This document shows, in pieces, positions 1-12,277 of a stretch of 64,000 bases of DNA. A program made the translations under genes and the position numbers. Below the pieces are notes generated by a model, which was given only the letters and a program-made list of their open reading frames with translations, did no database searches and had not been told where the DNA came from. The first letter of the stretch is position 1. Every line of letters begins with the position of its first letter. The DNA comes from Adenophora triphylla var. japonica (taxonomy: Eukaryota; Streptophyta; Magnoliopsida; Asterales; Campanulaceae): assembly GCA_022495995.1 (NCBI GenBank), contig JAFEMH010002577.1, positions 124,001 through 188,000 on the forward strand. Reading direction: 5' to 3'.

Positions 1-41
1 GATTGCCATTGAAACCGTAAGCACCTGTGCGGGGCAATAAC

Positions 42-1398
42 TGTTAGTGTTATGCCCTAGGCCTATGATTGATAGACTTATGTGTTGACATTATTTATTA
101 TTATATGAGATGTTTATCATTTGATTATTATATGTTTTGTATATTTGTTTATAATAATCTCCGTCCCTAATTATTAAGAGAATAATTAGTATAATTGTCA
201 ATGGATAATCATGTGATGATTATATGCATAGAGATGCACATTGAAATTATGGGTACTTGTTAGAGAACAAGTGACTGGACATGACCCGCATGAGATTTAT
301 GTCATGGTCAAAAGTCATAAGTAAATCTCATAAGGTTACTTCATTTAGTCCCTAGACCTGAGATTATCATGACCTTACATATGATGAAAGTCATGTTTGA
401 TTTTAGTCAAACGGTATCTTAACACGATATCTATAAAGGCTATCTTTGGCATGATCGGATTCATGATGGGAAGGATGATAAGTCAATATGGAATTTGTCC
501 CTCGGAAGAGAGATGTTTTGCTTGGGCCCCTCGATGAGTGATAATGATGAAAGTGTATGGCCGTACCCCAATATGATTGGAATTATCATTATACTCAAGA
601 ATCGAGAAAGCATTGAACAAAGACAAGTTGACAAGGACCATGACTTGTGTTCAATATAACATCGTGAGACAAAGAGAGAAATGGAAGTACACCATTGGAA
701 ACGTGAACTCTTACGTTATATTATTTGGGTAGACATAATGGCTTGCTAGAGTCCGCTTATGTCTTATGAGGTTTGATATGATCGAACTCATTGCCAACAT
801 AATATAATCCTATTGGGTCACACACAACTAGAATGAATTGGGTAAACCATTGGAAGAATGATTGAGAGTTTCTGTAACTGGCTACCTTTGTCACGCGACA
901 TACTTAGCCATGTGGCTGAGTATACCGCGCGACATAATAAGCCACCAGACGCGGATTGACAGCCTGGTCTCCTAATTCAATTAGGAAACATATTCATGCT
1001 AATGTAGTATAAATATGAGAGGTCTGTCAACCCTAATAGTCTAGCCGAAATTTTCAAGCAAAATTCACAACAAAATACTCTCAATATTCTTCAAGGTTTA
1101 GATTTAGCAATCATCAAGAAATCGTTCTTGAATTCATTCAAAGGTGTGGATACCGAAAGAGGGTCTTCGCTCGTTCATCGATGAAGGCCTAGAGTTCAAG
1201 CAAGTTGAAGAACGAAGTTTGTGATTCGATATCACATAATCAAATCGTTCGATAGCTCAAGAACGGAAAGCGTTCAAAGGTTGGTATAATTCTATCTCAT
1301 AGGAATTTAAATTAATTGTATAGAACGGATCCTAGGGCTTCTTGGGTTTTATGTTTTAATGCTTTATTTCGCTGCGCATGGACCCGTAAAACCCAACA
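42..1398 (+). repeat. Copia-type LTR (5' LTR, plus orientation)
   Basis: The segment begins TGTTAGTGTTATGCCC and ends ACCCAACA. It is followed at once by a primer-binding site of the TGGTATCAGAGC type, complementary to initiator tRNA-Met, which marks it as a 5' LTR read on the plus strand. Its first ~20 bases, and several internal blocks such as the one ending GGGTACTTGTTAGAGAACAA, match the reverse complement of the solo LTR at 31913-33524, so the two are one family. The interior carries CGCG-containing palindromic words near 889-900 and 923-934. No matching 3' LTR is visible, because the element is cut off near 1830. Confidence 0.8.
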
Positions 1399-1830
1399 GT
1401 GGTATCAGAGCCCCGTTCGTATGATTAAGTTTGAATTAACATGCTAGATTTAAGATATAAATTATTTATATGCTTATTGCATGTTTTTGTATGCGATTGA
1501 ATTTTTGATTGTTTATGTGAAACAATATGAAAATCGTTTTCGAATTATGTTGAATTAAATCTGTAAAAGGGTTGTTTTATATGATTTAATTGCCATGTGA
1601 TCTGAATTGATTGAAATCTGGAAGTTCTGCGAACTGGCTGCTTAGGTCGCGCGACATAGTAAGCCGTATGTGGAAATCTGGTAATCTGGCTAATTATGTC
1701 ACGCGACAAATCTAGCCCTCTGGCTGATGTTGTCACGCGACATAATAAGCCAAATCTGGGCAGAATCAGTTTGTTTAATTTTTCTGCTATTCTGTGATTG
1801 TGTTTACAATTTGATATGTTCATATGATAA
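1399..1830 (+). mobile_element. Copia retrotransposon leader with PBS, truncated
   Basis: The first bases give a TGGTATCAGAGCC primer-binding site at about 1400-1412. The rest is an AT-rich untranslated leader with no gag ORF. It holds three copies of a short motif, TGTCACGCGACA or a close variant, at about 1646-1656, 1698-1708 and 1731-1742, each set between GGCT and AGCC. The copia sequence stops near 1830, where the minus-strand CACTA transposase remnant begins. The junction therefore marks either truncation of the copia element or an old rearrangement breakpoint. Confidence 0.65.
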
Positions 1831-1834
1831 TCTG

Positions 1835-4800
1835 GATGTATACCTGTTGTGCTTGAGATGCTAAGATGAAGACGTCGTCGCCAACATGTCTGGACGAGTC
1901 CTTTACATCGACGAGGTCAAATATGGCGTGCTTCTTAACACCTCGCACAGCATCTCGCCACTCACAATTGAACAAGCCAATATTGTTTCCACCCAAATAC
2001 TCCACCTCGACTACTTTTTTCAGGACACCATAATAATCAAGGTTTCCTTTAAGCTTCACACCGCTATTCCACGTTAATTTAGAGCCCCCATAAGCTTTGG
2101 TATGAAACACATAGCCATTCACGAAATAACTGTTGTATAAATTAACGTTCAAGTACGGAGTTGCTGCTAAATGTCTTAACCTCGCAGCTTTGGCATCACC
2201 CGGATGTTCAGTTATCTATAAGACAATATGTAACCAATTTAATACAATTTTAAGATTGAATGTTTAAAAAAAGCGTGCAGAATAAATTTGAATGAAACGA
2301 AATATTTACATATTTCCTTAGCCAGTTTGGAATTCTTTGTCTGTCCTAATTGCGTGAGTTCTGGAGATAAATCCTGAGCTAAATCTTCAAACATTATGCA
2401 ATAGGGTTAAACAAGGAATTTCATATGCAGGTAATTAAACATGCATAATTTAATCGATGAGGCGTAAACATAACATCAATGACTTACTTGACATATTCCT
2501 CAGCCTCGTCACAGTTAAGAAAAACATAGAGTGAGACCGCGGCAAACTCTTTAGCGGTTAACATATGCATACCAACCCGTTTGCCGAGGAACCGAACAGG
2601 GGATGTAAATACAGAGATGCTTCCATTAGACGGACAACCACCATCGTAATTGCGGCCAACCCTAGTCAATCTCGTATCAACATCAGGATGAAAATATGTT
2701 CAGACAAAGGCAACAATCTCATCTATAATAACAGCCTCTGAAATTGAGGCCTCGACCATGGCCCTATTGCTCATCTTCCTTTTCAATTGGCATAGATACC
2801 TAAAAGTCATTTGTAGATTAATACATAAATAATGTTAAAGAAGGTATATTGTTAATGCTCAAATTATTTAGAAATAGAATAAATTCAATTACCTCTCAAA
2901 TGGATACATCCATCTGTATTGAACTGGACCACCGACTCTAGCTTCGTATGCCAAGTGGATCGGTAAATGCTCCGTAGAATCAAAGAATGAAGGAGGAAAT
3001 ATCTTCTCAAGTTTGCACAAAGTCACTACGATGCTCTCCTCAAGATTTTTCATATGATCAACACGTAGTGTGGTCGATGTTAACGCTCAGAAAAACTCAC
3101 TTAACTCTGTTAACGCCACCCAGATATTGTCAGGAAAGAGATCCCTGAGAGCAATCGAAAGTAGTCTATCCAGCAAAATGTGGCAATCATGACTCTTTAA
3201 ACCCTGCACCTTCCCCTCCTCTACATTGACACAGTTACCAATGTTAGACGCATAACCATCTGGAATCTTTAAATCCTTGAGCCATTTTAGGAGGAGGTGT
3301 TTATTTTCCTTTGTAAGCACGTATTGAGCCACCGGTTTCACTGTTTTACCATTGACCTCAGACAACTCTAAGGCCGGCTGCTTACAGATTTCCTTAAGGT
3401 CCATTCGACCTTTGACTGTGTCTTTAGTTATTGCCTTGAAATCCATCAACGTGTTAAAAAAATTATCGAATACATTCTTCTCAATGTGCATCACGTCAAG
3501 GTTATGTCAAATGAGATTTGTTTTCCAGTATGGCAACTCCTAAAGTATACTCCTCTTGGTCCAGTTATGGGAAGTCCCAAACCCTTATATTTTGCTCTTC
3601 GAAAACATTTTCCCTCACCGAGGATCGGGAAATCTAGATGCCTCGCTATAGACCGCGTCACCACTCAAACTAATTGGGGGCTCATCATGGTCATTCTTAT
3701 TCTTTTTAAATGCATTCTTCTGGGTCCTGAATGGGTGGTCCTCGGGAAGAAATTGTCTATGGCAATTGAAAAAATGTGGTTTTCCAGAGTCCTTGAGCGT
3801 GAAAGACTTTGTGTCACTCATACAATACGGACAGGCCAACTTCTCGTGGGTGCTCTAACCTGATAACATCCCATATGCAGGGAAGTCATTAACTGTCCAC
3901 ATCAATGCAACCTTCATGCTGAAATTCTCTCGCTTGAAAGCATCCCACGTTTCAACCCCATCCTCCCAAAACTGTTTTAATTCGTCCATCAAAGGTTGGA
4001 GATAGACGTCAATGTTCCTCCCTGTGCTGTTTGGTCTGGGGATGAATAACGACAAGAACATGTAGAGATCACTCATATACAACCAGGGGGAAGATTGTAG
4101 ACAGTGGCTATAGCCGGCCAACATAAGTAAGATTTTTCCCCAGGACCAAACGGATTGAAACCATCAGAGCAGATGCATAACCATATATTTCTTACTTCAG
4201 ACGCAAAGTCAGGATAAGTCTTATCAAAGTGTTTCCATGCCTCCCCATCACTGGGATGAATCAACACAGCCTCTTCACGCAAACTTTCCTTATGCCAACG
4301 CATTGCTTCTGCAGTAGATTTAGACGTGTCAAGGCATTGCAATCTCGGAATCAACGGCATGTAACGCAACTGCTTATGTGGTTTGTTTTTCTTTTTTTTT
4401 GAACTACCCCTCCGATTTGGCTATATCTACTTTCTCCGCAAATTGAACACTCTGTCTTCTGTGAATCTTCCTTGTAGAATAGCATGCAGTCATTCTTACA
4501 CGCATCAATCTTTTCATAACATAGCCCAATCTGCCCAACCAACTTCTTTGTCTCATAAAAGTTTGTAACCATCTTATTCTCTTTCGGCAACAACCGCTTA
4601 ATTGCTTTCATGATATGATTATAAGAAGATTGGCTAATATTGCAATCATCCTTTATGTTAAGGAGCTCAGCCACAGCCTCCAACACACTGATCTCGCAAC
4701 ATTGATAGACCTTCTCTTTTGCAGAGTCCATAGCATCAATAAATTTCTTGGCTGCAGGAGTTGGTTCCTGCTGTTGGTTCTCTGACCAATCGAATTCAGG

Positions 4801-5199
4801 ACCGGCTGCATCCCTAACCATATCTTCCATATTCAAAGGTGGTTCTTTATTGTCCTGAATAATAGGTTCGGATTGAGGAGGTACATGAATATTCCTGGGG
4901 GGATTATTCGCAACATTTGGACGCAATATCATTTGCTCACCATGACGAGTCCATCGTTTGTACCCAACATCAAACCCGTTACGCAAAAGATGTCTCTGAG
5001 TATCGAGCATGCATTGAAACTTGGTATTATGACACTTGGAGCATGGACACCTAATCTTATCACCATTCATGTGACTGGGATTCGATGTATCAAATTCAAT
5101 AAACCCCTTCAACCCTCTTATGAACTCAGGATTGATACCCATTTGATTCGGCAACTTCTGATTGTACATCCAACTACGATCATTGTTGACAGACATCAC
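1835..5199 (-). pseudogene. CACTA transposase (TNP2-type), decayed
   Basis: Reading right to left, the pieces follow the plant En/Spm transposase order. An N-terminal transposase-associated domain (5199-4950) contains RSWMYN and a CPCSKCHN cysteine motif. The Tnp2 core follows with YMPLIPRLQ (about 4366) and SDGFNPFG (about 4150), then CPYCMSDTKSFTL (about 3830). A DUF4218-like segment starts MHIEKNVFDNFFNTLMDF at 3491, and a DUF4216-like segment (2152-1835) contains YGVLKKVVEVEYL and ends FILASQAQQV. The frame changes near 4360, 4120, 3850 and 3600. Stops interrupt the DUF4218 region, including one right after LTELSEFF near 3087. The protein would cut and paste CACTA ends; this copy cannot be functional. 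Confidence 0.8.
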
Positions 5200-5376
5200 T
5201 CCTGCATTGCAATCTATATATTATACGTACACTCAATCTAATCGACGGATGAAGCAAAATTGGAATGTTAATAATTATTTGATTTCATAATATATTAACA
5301 GTTTAGATGTAATTAACGTATTACCATTCCCTAAATTTGAATTACAATCTTAAAAGTAACAAGACACTTCATTTAG

Positions 5377-7545
5377 GTTTAGAATTGGGGTTGGCTTCTA
5401 TCCCATCCCGAAATGCACGATTACATGAATTGCAAATATCACTTTGTCTACTTGCTTTATAATCAAAAATCAAGAAATTTCGGCAGCATAACCCCATGGT
5501 CTCCAAGTGCACGACGTAGACTAGGTCAATCAAACACTATCGATTAGAATCGACAATGTGTAATCAACCATGTCTAGTTGTAGCGATGGTGAATTTTTAA
5601 ACATCTTGGAGTCGTCACTTATTATTTATTGGTGGAAAATAATAAGAAAAACCATTTTTGATATTTTTAAGAGATTCAAGGGTTCGGGGGTTAAGTTATG
5701 GAATGGGTAGGTCAAGGAGCATTCATTCCACTCAATCCGAAGATTGATCTTGCTAATTGGGTGTTATTAATCTAATCAATCTAAAGAACAATAAGAAGAA
5801 ATAAATAAACCCTAATTAATTTATTAATTAGGAATGTCGGATTGTATGCTTCGAGATCGCCTTCATGAATTGAAGGGACTCTAGGCTAATCCTTTTGAAG
5901 GGATTACACTACTCTAAAATCAATAGAGGGATTGAGAAGAGAATTGGAAGTTTAAAGGATGATTACCTTTTTGAGAAGAGATCCGGACAGAGTTTCGACT
6001 CAAGTTTAGTGTCGAATCTTGATGCGGACAGAGCTTCGCCCCAATCCTTGATTCGGATCTTGATGCGGACAGAGCTTCGCCTCAATCCTTGATTCGGGCT
6101 TCGATGTTTGTTGATCAACAAGGTTGATAAACAAATTTTAGGTGATTTAGGGTGATTTTGTAGGAATCTTTCAGTGAGAGAAACCCACAAAATGTGTGTG
6201 TTATGTGTTTTCGATCGGGGATCGGGAACCTCTGAAATACTGGAAGTCACCAAGTATTTATAAGGGTTTAAGAGGTAAAGGTGGAGAGGGAAACCACCCT
6301 AGGAAGGTTCTGGAACTCAATTATCATTGAATGACCGAATTGATAAGGTTTTATCCAGAAAAGAGTTTGAAACGGAGAAGGAGAGTGATTCTGCATATCC
6401 TGCAGAGGGCTTGTCTCGCGCGAGACACGTATGTCTCGTGCGGGACAACTAGTCGGTTGACTATTTTTTCCTCTTCAGTTTATTCCATTAATCAGTTAGG
6501 TCCAAAACTAATGAGGTTAGTTAGAAACTTAACGAAACATGACGAAACTGATATGCTTTCATCAAAACACAAAAGAGAGACGAAGAGTAGTGTAATCATG
6601 AATTATTGGTTCAGAATGGGGTGTCTACACTAGTATACACTCAGAGAACAATAGAAATGCAACCGAAATATCTCAACTATCGATTATTCAAGCAATTTTA
6701 ATAAACAAAGATGATATTTATAAAATCATATAATCGTGCATTTCAAGACTGCCCACACATACAATTTAAGAATCGATGACTACATGTTGACCTCAACATA
6801 ATAAGTTAAAGATTCTTAAATGGGTTTCTAAGCTTTTGTGTTTCAACCGTCACAACGTCACGTCGTAACATTAATCTTTATTCATTACCGTAAAATGCAT
6901 AATTTTACAATAATGAATTAACACACACATCTATCACATTTTTTAAATTATTAATATTGTGAATAATTTTAAATATTAATATTTAAAATTAGGTTTAGAA
7001 TTGGGGTTGGCTTCTATCCCATCCCGAAATGCACGATTATATGAATTACAAATATCACTTTGTCTACTTGCTTTATAATCGAAAATCAAGAAATTTCGGC
7101 AGCATAACCCCATGATCTTCAAGTGCACGACGTAGACTAGGTCAATCAAACACTATCGATTAGAATCGACAGTATGTAATCAACCATGTCTAGTATACAC
7201 TCAGAGAACAATGGGAATGCAACCGAAATATCTCAACTATCGACTATTCAAGCAATTTTAATAAACAAATATGATATTTACAAAATCATATAATCGTGCA
7301 TTTCAAGACTGTCCACACGGACAATTTAAGAATCGATGACTACATGTTGACCTCAACATATAAGTTAAAGATTCTTAAACGGGTTTCTAAGCCTTTGTGT
7401 TTCAACCGCCACAACGTCGCGTCGTAACATTAATTTTTATTCATTACCGTAAAATGCATAATTTTACAATAATGAATTAATACACACATCTATCACATTT
7501 TTTAAATTATTAATATTGTGAATAATTATAAATTATTAATATTGT
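5377..7545. repeat. ~560-bp direct tandem repeat upstream of the CACTA transposase
   Basis: Two copies start with GGTTTAGAATTGGGGTTGGC at 5377 and 6991 and run through the same CACGACGTAGACTAGGTCAA and CATGTCTAGTATACACTCAG blocks with few mismatches. Copy 1 is 1614 bp long only because it holds a 1051-bp solo LTR plus a 5-bp target duplication; without those it is about 558 bp. Copy 2 (6991 to about 7545) preserves the empty insertion site. No coding potential is visible. The repeats lie between the CACTA transposase start and its right-hand terminus and look like non-coding 5' sequence of that element. Confidence 0.8.
5579..6629 (+). repeat. Solo LTR with 5-bp TSD (CTAGT)
   Basis: The 1051-bp insert begins TGTAGCGATGG and ends GGGGTGTCTACA, with TGTAG/CTACA inverted ends, and is flanked by CTAGT at 5574-5578 and 6630-6634. 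The second copy of the surrounding tandem repeat carries a single CTAGT at the equivalent place (about 7190), which is the unoccupied site. No PBS, PPT or coding sequence adjoins it, so it is a solo LTR left by LTR-LTR recombination. It contains a perfect 16-bp palindrome, TGTCTCGCGCGAGACA, near 6411-6426, with an imperfect copy about 20 bp downstream. Confidence 0.88.
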
Positions 7546-8789
7546 AACCAACCTTGTCTCTAACCAAAGGTAGCATAAATGAAAAACCATTGTCATAATA
7601 ATAGTAACCAATATGGCACATAAGTAAATGTCAATATGGATAGCTTATAAGATTATGTGTTCCACGCATCTGATTACATTTTATTCATATACATGAGAAT
7701 GAGATTAGGAGCCAATTTGAATCAGAGGAAAATTTTGCACTGCAATGTAAACTAACTACATTATATGTGAATGGGAAAATGTTAAGGAATGATTAAATCC
7801 AAAGATCAGCCAGTTTCAAGCAATAGGAACTTGAGTAATGAGGAAGTACAACTAGGTCATGATAGTGCTTAAACTTCTCTATGAAATCTAAAGGATTAAT
7901 CACCAAGTAAAACATTGAAACAAAAAGAGCATAATTTGTAGTGCCATCTCACAATCTCACTGTAGTAGTATACCAATGTTTACTGCTATAACCTAATTTC
8001 TCTTAAACTAATATCAAAATAAAATGAATTTGTAATCATCAACCCACCTTGAGCCCAACCAACCTAAAAACTGTGACAAACATGAGTAATTCTTGAAACA
8101 CAAAACATGAGTAATTCTTGAAAGGCAAAACTCAGGCAACTCAGAAAATGATAATGAGAATTTTGTAGAACAACAAAAAAAAAAGGCAAAAGGAGAAAAA
8201 GTGAAGTCATTGTAAAATCTAAGCCTTCAATAAACTGAAGCACCTCGTACTACCTCGTAACTAAAAAACCATTGAGATGCATTGACACTAAAAAATCTCC
8301 TAATATAGTCCTCATAGAGTGTAATCAGTAAACTAGCATTCGTTATTAAACAAGTAATAACCATAGCCACGAACAAACACACTTACTGCTCATTCACCGA
8401 AGTATGTCAACTAAAGAATCAATCAATGGATAAACTGAGAAAGGGAGATGAATCGAAAGTTGGGATGAGCAAGTGGCTAACCATTCACTGTTCGTCTGAT
8501 CGGAGGAGAGCTAATGGCTGAAATCTAGGATTTCTGCTTGCGATGGCAACGGTGGCAGAGGGTGGACGGCGGCAATGGTTGAGTGGGTGGAGATGCTGAG
8601 AGAGTGGAGAAGAACACGGCGGCAACGGTGGAGAGGGTGGACGGCGCAGCTTCGTGGCGGTGTGGAGAGGTTGGATGACGGCAGCTAGGGAAGAGAGAGA
8701 GATGAAAGATCGTAAGGAGAGAGAGAGAGATTTAGGATTTAGGCCGTAAACGATTTTAGGGGAGGCGTAATTTCTATTTATATTTAAAC
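7546..8789. other. Non-coding part of the CACTA element
   Basis: No ORF with recognisable homology was found. The left two thirds are AT-rich. The stretch 8490-8760 is GC-richer, with repeated GGCGGCAA and GGTGG words and a GAGAGA run near 8695-8732. On the minus strand this could be promoter and 5' leader of the CACTA transposase, but nothing in the sequence proves it. Confidence 0.4.
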
Positions 8790-9090
8790 TCAGCGACGAA
8801 ACTATTCCGCCGGTAGAAATAAATTTCAGCGGCGGAATTGAATTTCGTCGGTAGAATTAACTAGCACCGACGAAAAATTCCGCCGCTGGTGGTAATTTTA
8901 ATTTAATTAATATCAGTATTTTTATTTATATAAAGCATAAAAATAATTTAAATAAAATATAACAAATTACTTTCAAAAAATAAATATAAGTCAATAAATA
9001 TTATTTTTGAAAAATAAATAAATCATAAATTAAAATAAAATAAAAATAGAGCTAAACAAATTTAAAAAAATTAACACCGACGAAATTATT
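8790..9090. repeat. CACTA subterminal repeat cluster 1
   Basis: Short direct and inverted copies of GCGGCGGAATT, TTCGTCGGTAG and CACCGACGAAA, separated by AT-rich spacer. They use the same words as the main subterminal cluster at 10330-10760 and belong to the CACTA element. Confidence 0.6.
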
Positions 9091-9505
9091 TTGCCGCTAC
9101 TACCACCACTACCACTACTACCATTACACTACCACCACCACTACCACCACTACGTACTACCACTACCTACACCACCACTACCACCACGACTACCACTACT
9201 ACCGCTACTATCACTACTACTACCACCACCACCACTACCACTACCACTACCACCACTAGTACCACTACCACCTACCACTACTACTACCACTACCACTACT
9301 GCGTAGTACCGCTACTACCACTACTACTACCACTACCACTACACTAACACCACCACTACTATCACTACCACCACTACTACTACACCACCACTACTATATA
9401 CCACTACTATACCACCACCACCACTATACCACTATTAACACTACCACTACTATCACCACTACTACCACTACCACCACTACTATCGCTACTACCACTACGT
9501 ACTAA
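9091..9505. repeat. Degenerate CCA/CTA trinucleotide microsatellite
   Basis: About 400 bp of imperfect (CTACCA)n, (CCACTA)n and similar units on the plus strand. Any ORF across it (for example a Pro/Leu-rich reading at 9091-9306) is a by-product of the repeat. Confidence 0.9.
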
Positions 9506-9572
9506 CTTTTTCGATAACCGTAAACCGGAGATTAATCGAACCGGACACGTCTACCTTAACCTATACGTACCC

Positions 9573-9715
9573 TAAATTCCTAAACCCTAAATCATATATT
9601 TATACCCCTAAACCCTAAATCCTAAACCTTAACCCCTAACCCTAAATCCTAATCATATACTTATACCCCTAAATCATAAACCATAAACCATAAACCATAA
9701 TCCTAAACCCTAAAA
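9573..9715. repeat. Interstitial telomere-like repeats
   Basis: Degenerate CCCTAAA units (TAAACCCTAAATC, CTAAACCTTAACCCC, ACCCTAAATCCTAA) recur here, resembling the Arabidopsis-type plant telomere heptamer. They are imperfect and short, so this is not a telomere. Confidence 0.6.
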
Positions 9716-9916
9716 CTCAAATCTCATATACTTATTTTTTTTAATTTTTTATTCACTAAAAAATAATATTTTAGACTTTGTTAATTAGTGGTTTTTTTAA
9801 ACAAAAAGGTATATAAAAAAGATAGAAAAAAACTAAATAAATGGAAGTATATAGAAGAAAAGAGGGACGGACTACCCTAAATTTATTTTTTTTAATTTTT
9901 TATTGACTATGAAATA

Positions 9917-10282
9917 CTCCCTTCGTCCCACACCAAGGTTCCTTGGTGTGGATTTCACGTTTTTTAAGATTTTTTTTTAAAGTGGGTAGAAAATTTGAGG
10001 AGAGAGAATGTAAAAGTTAAATGTGTGGTAGAAAATAGGAGAGATAATATAAAAGCTAAAAATATTTAATAGGAGAGAGAATGAGTGGAAGAAATAGTAA
10101 GTTAATGATTTATTTTTTTGTAAATATGTTAACTTTATAAGGGTATAATGAATGATTTTTTTGTAAATATATGGAGATGATAAGGGTATAAATATATGAA
10201 AAACTTTCCATTTAAGAAAGGGAACCTTGAAGTGGGATGGCCCAAAAGGAAAAGGTGGAACCTTGAAGTGGGACGGAGGGAG
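9917..10282. mobile_element. Stowaway-like MITE
   Basis: 366 bp bounded by CTCCCTTCGTCCCA and its near inverse TGGGACGGAGGGAG, with TA on both sides. It carries short GAGAGAATG and AGTGGAAG motifs and no ORF. It interrupts the CACTA subterminal region. Confidence 0.85.
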
Positions 10283-10329
10283 TAATATTTTATACTTTGT
10301 TAATTAGTGACTTTCTTAAAAAAAAATTA

Positions 10330-10760
10330 AATTATCACCGACGGAATAAATTTGTCGCTGATAAATTAAAAAAAATAATATTATTACCGACGGAATTATT
10401 CCGTCGCTGATAAATTAAAAAATGAAAAACAAAATTATATTATCACCAACGGAATTATTCCGTCGGTGATAATGTTAAAAAAAAATTACCACCGACGGAA
10501 TTATTCCGTCGCTGATAAAGATATAGCGACGGAATATTTTGTCGGTAAAGTCAAGACCAGTCAAACACACATTAGCGGTGGTATTGAAACGAATATTCGA
10601 CGAATATTCGGTTTTAGCGACGGAATCCAGCGGCGGAATTAGATTTCGTCGGTAATTTCGGTGCCAAAATTATTCCGTCGATATAGCATCATTTCCGTCG
10701 CTATAGCATCATTTCCGTCGCTATATAGTGACGGAATAATTCCGCCGCTGGTAATTTCGT
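10330..10760. repeat. CACTA subterminal repeat cluster 2
   Basis: At least eight copies of (A)CCGACGGAAT or ATTCCGTCG(C/G)TGATAA in both orientations, spaced by AT-rich DNA. Such subterminal arrays are where CACTA TNPA-like proteins bind in characterised elements. That role is inferred here. Confidence 0.75.
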
Positions 10761-10769
10761 CACTAAAGA

Positions 10770-10786
10770 CCCAGTTTCTAGTAGTG
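10770..10786 (-). repeat. CACTA terminal inverted repeat (right end)
   Basis: On the minus strand this reads CACTACTAGAAACTGGG, a canonical CACTA terminus. It sits at the outer edge of the subterminal repeats and in the right orientation for the minus-strand transposase. Confidence 0.8.
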
Positions 10787-12277
10787 AAATGTAACAAACC
10801 CTCGAATTGTTTCATTTAAATTTTCTCTTCTAAATCTTTATTTAGAAGGCTATTTTTACATCCATTTAATATATTTCAAGATTTTGCAAAGCGGCAATTT
10901 CAGGTACAAATTTTATTCTCGTGATGAGAGGATATGTATGTCTTTATTTTGCTTGTAACCCTCAATTACAAGTCTAGCCTTATACTTATTGATTGTTACA
11001 TCGGCCTTTATTTTTCCTTTTTTGAAAATTTCACTTATATCCTAGTAGTTTACTACCCTGAGGTACTTTCACTAGTTCCCAAATGTGATTTTCTAAAATG
11101 AAATCAATCTCAATTTTAATGACCTTTTTTCACAAAGTTTCTTCCGAATCGCTCAATCCCTTTATAACTTTGTGATTAACTTTCTATTATGTAGGTTAGA
11201 AAATCTGGATTATAGAATTTTCTTATCCTACCTCATTCTCAATGTTGAGATCATACCTATTCTTCATCATTTCCTTATGATGATTTTTTTCTTTTTATAT
11301 TGAATAATTTATTCATTTAAATGAGTTTATCCCATCTTTTAATTTATACAAAAAAAAATATTACAATATATTTATTGATACAAGTTACAATAAAACTTAA
11401 ACAAATTGAGAAAAATCGTAGGATAAAACTCATAGGTTGGTCCTTTTTATGTTGCTCGAGTCGTGTGTAACACACTCTCCTTTTTAAGACAAATACACCC
11501 CTTCACCGAGTTGTGCTTGAGGCTGTTTTGTACGTTCGCCTTCCAGAATAAAACGAACTGACCTAATTATTCTTGCACACTAAAATCTCCGGTTAATTTC
11601 ACTATGCTTAGACAATATCTTCATTGAATTTTTTTTGGAGGCCAAACCAAAGGATGAAGAATAACAAATTGCAAAGGAGAGAGAGAAGATTGAATAAAAA
11701 AAAGTTGTTTTCTTTGTTGTGGGTTTCTCTAGTTATAGATTCAACAATCATTTTATGAATTTTCAATTAATTCTTGTATTAATAGGGAAGTCATTACCTT
11801 GTATTAATGAAAAAATATTCACAATTTGTAACCCCAAAATCGATGATAATGTTCTTAATTAATTCTTTAATTAATTTGAGAATCATGATACATCAATAGT
11901 GTGGTTAAATTTCAAAAGTTACAATTTCAACCCACCAACTTTGAGCTAATCGTATCTTTCTCATCCAATCTAAAACTGGACATCTAGATATATAATTTCA
12001 ATATTCATATGGAGTGGAACATGAACCCGCAATAATTTTTGTTAAACGACAAAATATTCATATAAGAAAAATTAACAATTTTCTTCACACACAACATATT
12101 TTTCCAACAATATTCTCTGTACTAATAAACACTTCAAAAGTCCATTAAAACATTGTTACAATCCAAGGATGTGGATTAAATAACTCTCAAAATATATGAT
12201 TTAGATGTATACATCCATTAATAAGATTATTCTATTCTATGCTGTTCAAAACATCAAGCCAAATCACTGAGGAGAAC
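10787..12277. other. AT-rich intergenic DNA
   Basis: I see no gene, no MITE termini and no LTR boundary. Scattered short ORFs have no recognisable content. Confidence 0.5.

Larger units (their letters stand above)
1830..10786 (-). mobile_element. CACTA (En/Spm) DNA transposon, left end missing
   Basis: The right terminus at 10770-10786 reads, on the minus strand, CACTACTAGAAACTGGG, the expected CACTA terminal inverted repeat. Inside it lie many subterminal copies of ACCGACGGAAT and its inverse (10330-10760, and again at 8790-8900 and 9073-9095). A transposase gene with the usual plant CACTA domain order runs leftward from 5199 to about 1835. The opposite terminus is not seen; the sequence is replaced by copia leader at about 1830. 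The bases after the TIR are AAA, a candidate 3-bp target duplication that cannot be verified without the left end. Confidence 0.7.

Noticed and set aside
1400..1412. tRNA-like word TGGTATCAGAGCC
   Set aside because: It is the retrotransposon primer-binding site, complementary to tRNA-Met, not a tRNA gene. The inverted copy at 58144-58154 is the same.
9091..9306. ORF encoding a Pro/Leu/His-rich protein
   Set aside because: It is the translation of a CCA/CTA microsatellite and has no independent support.
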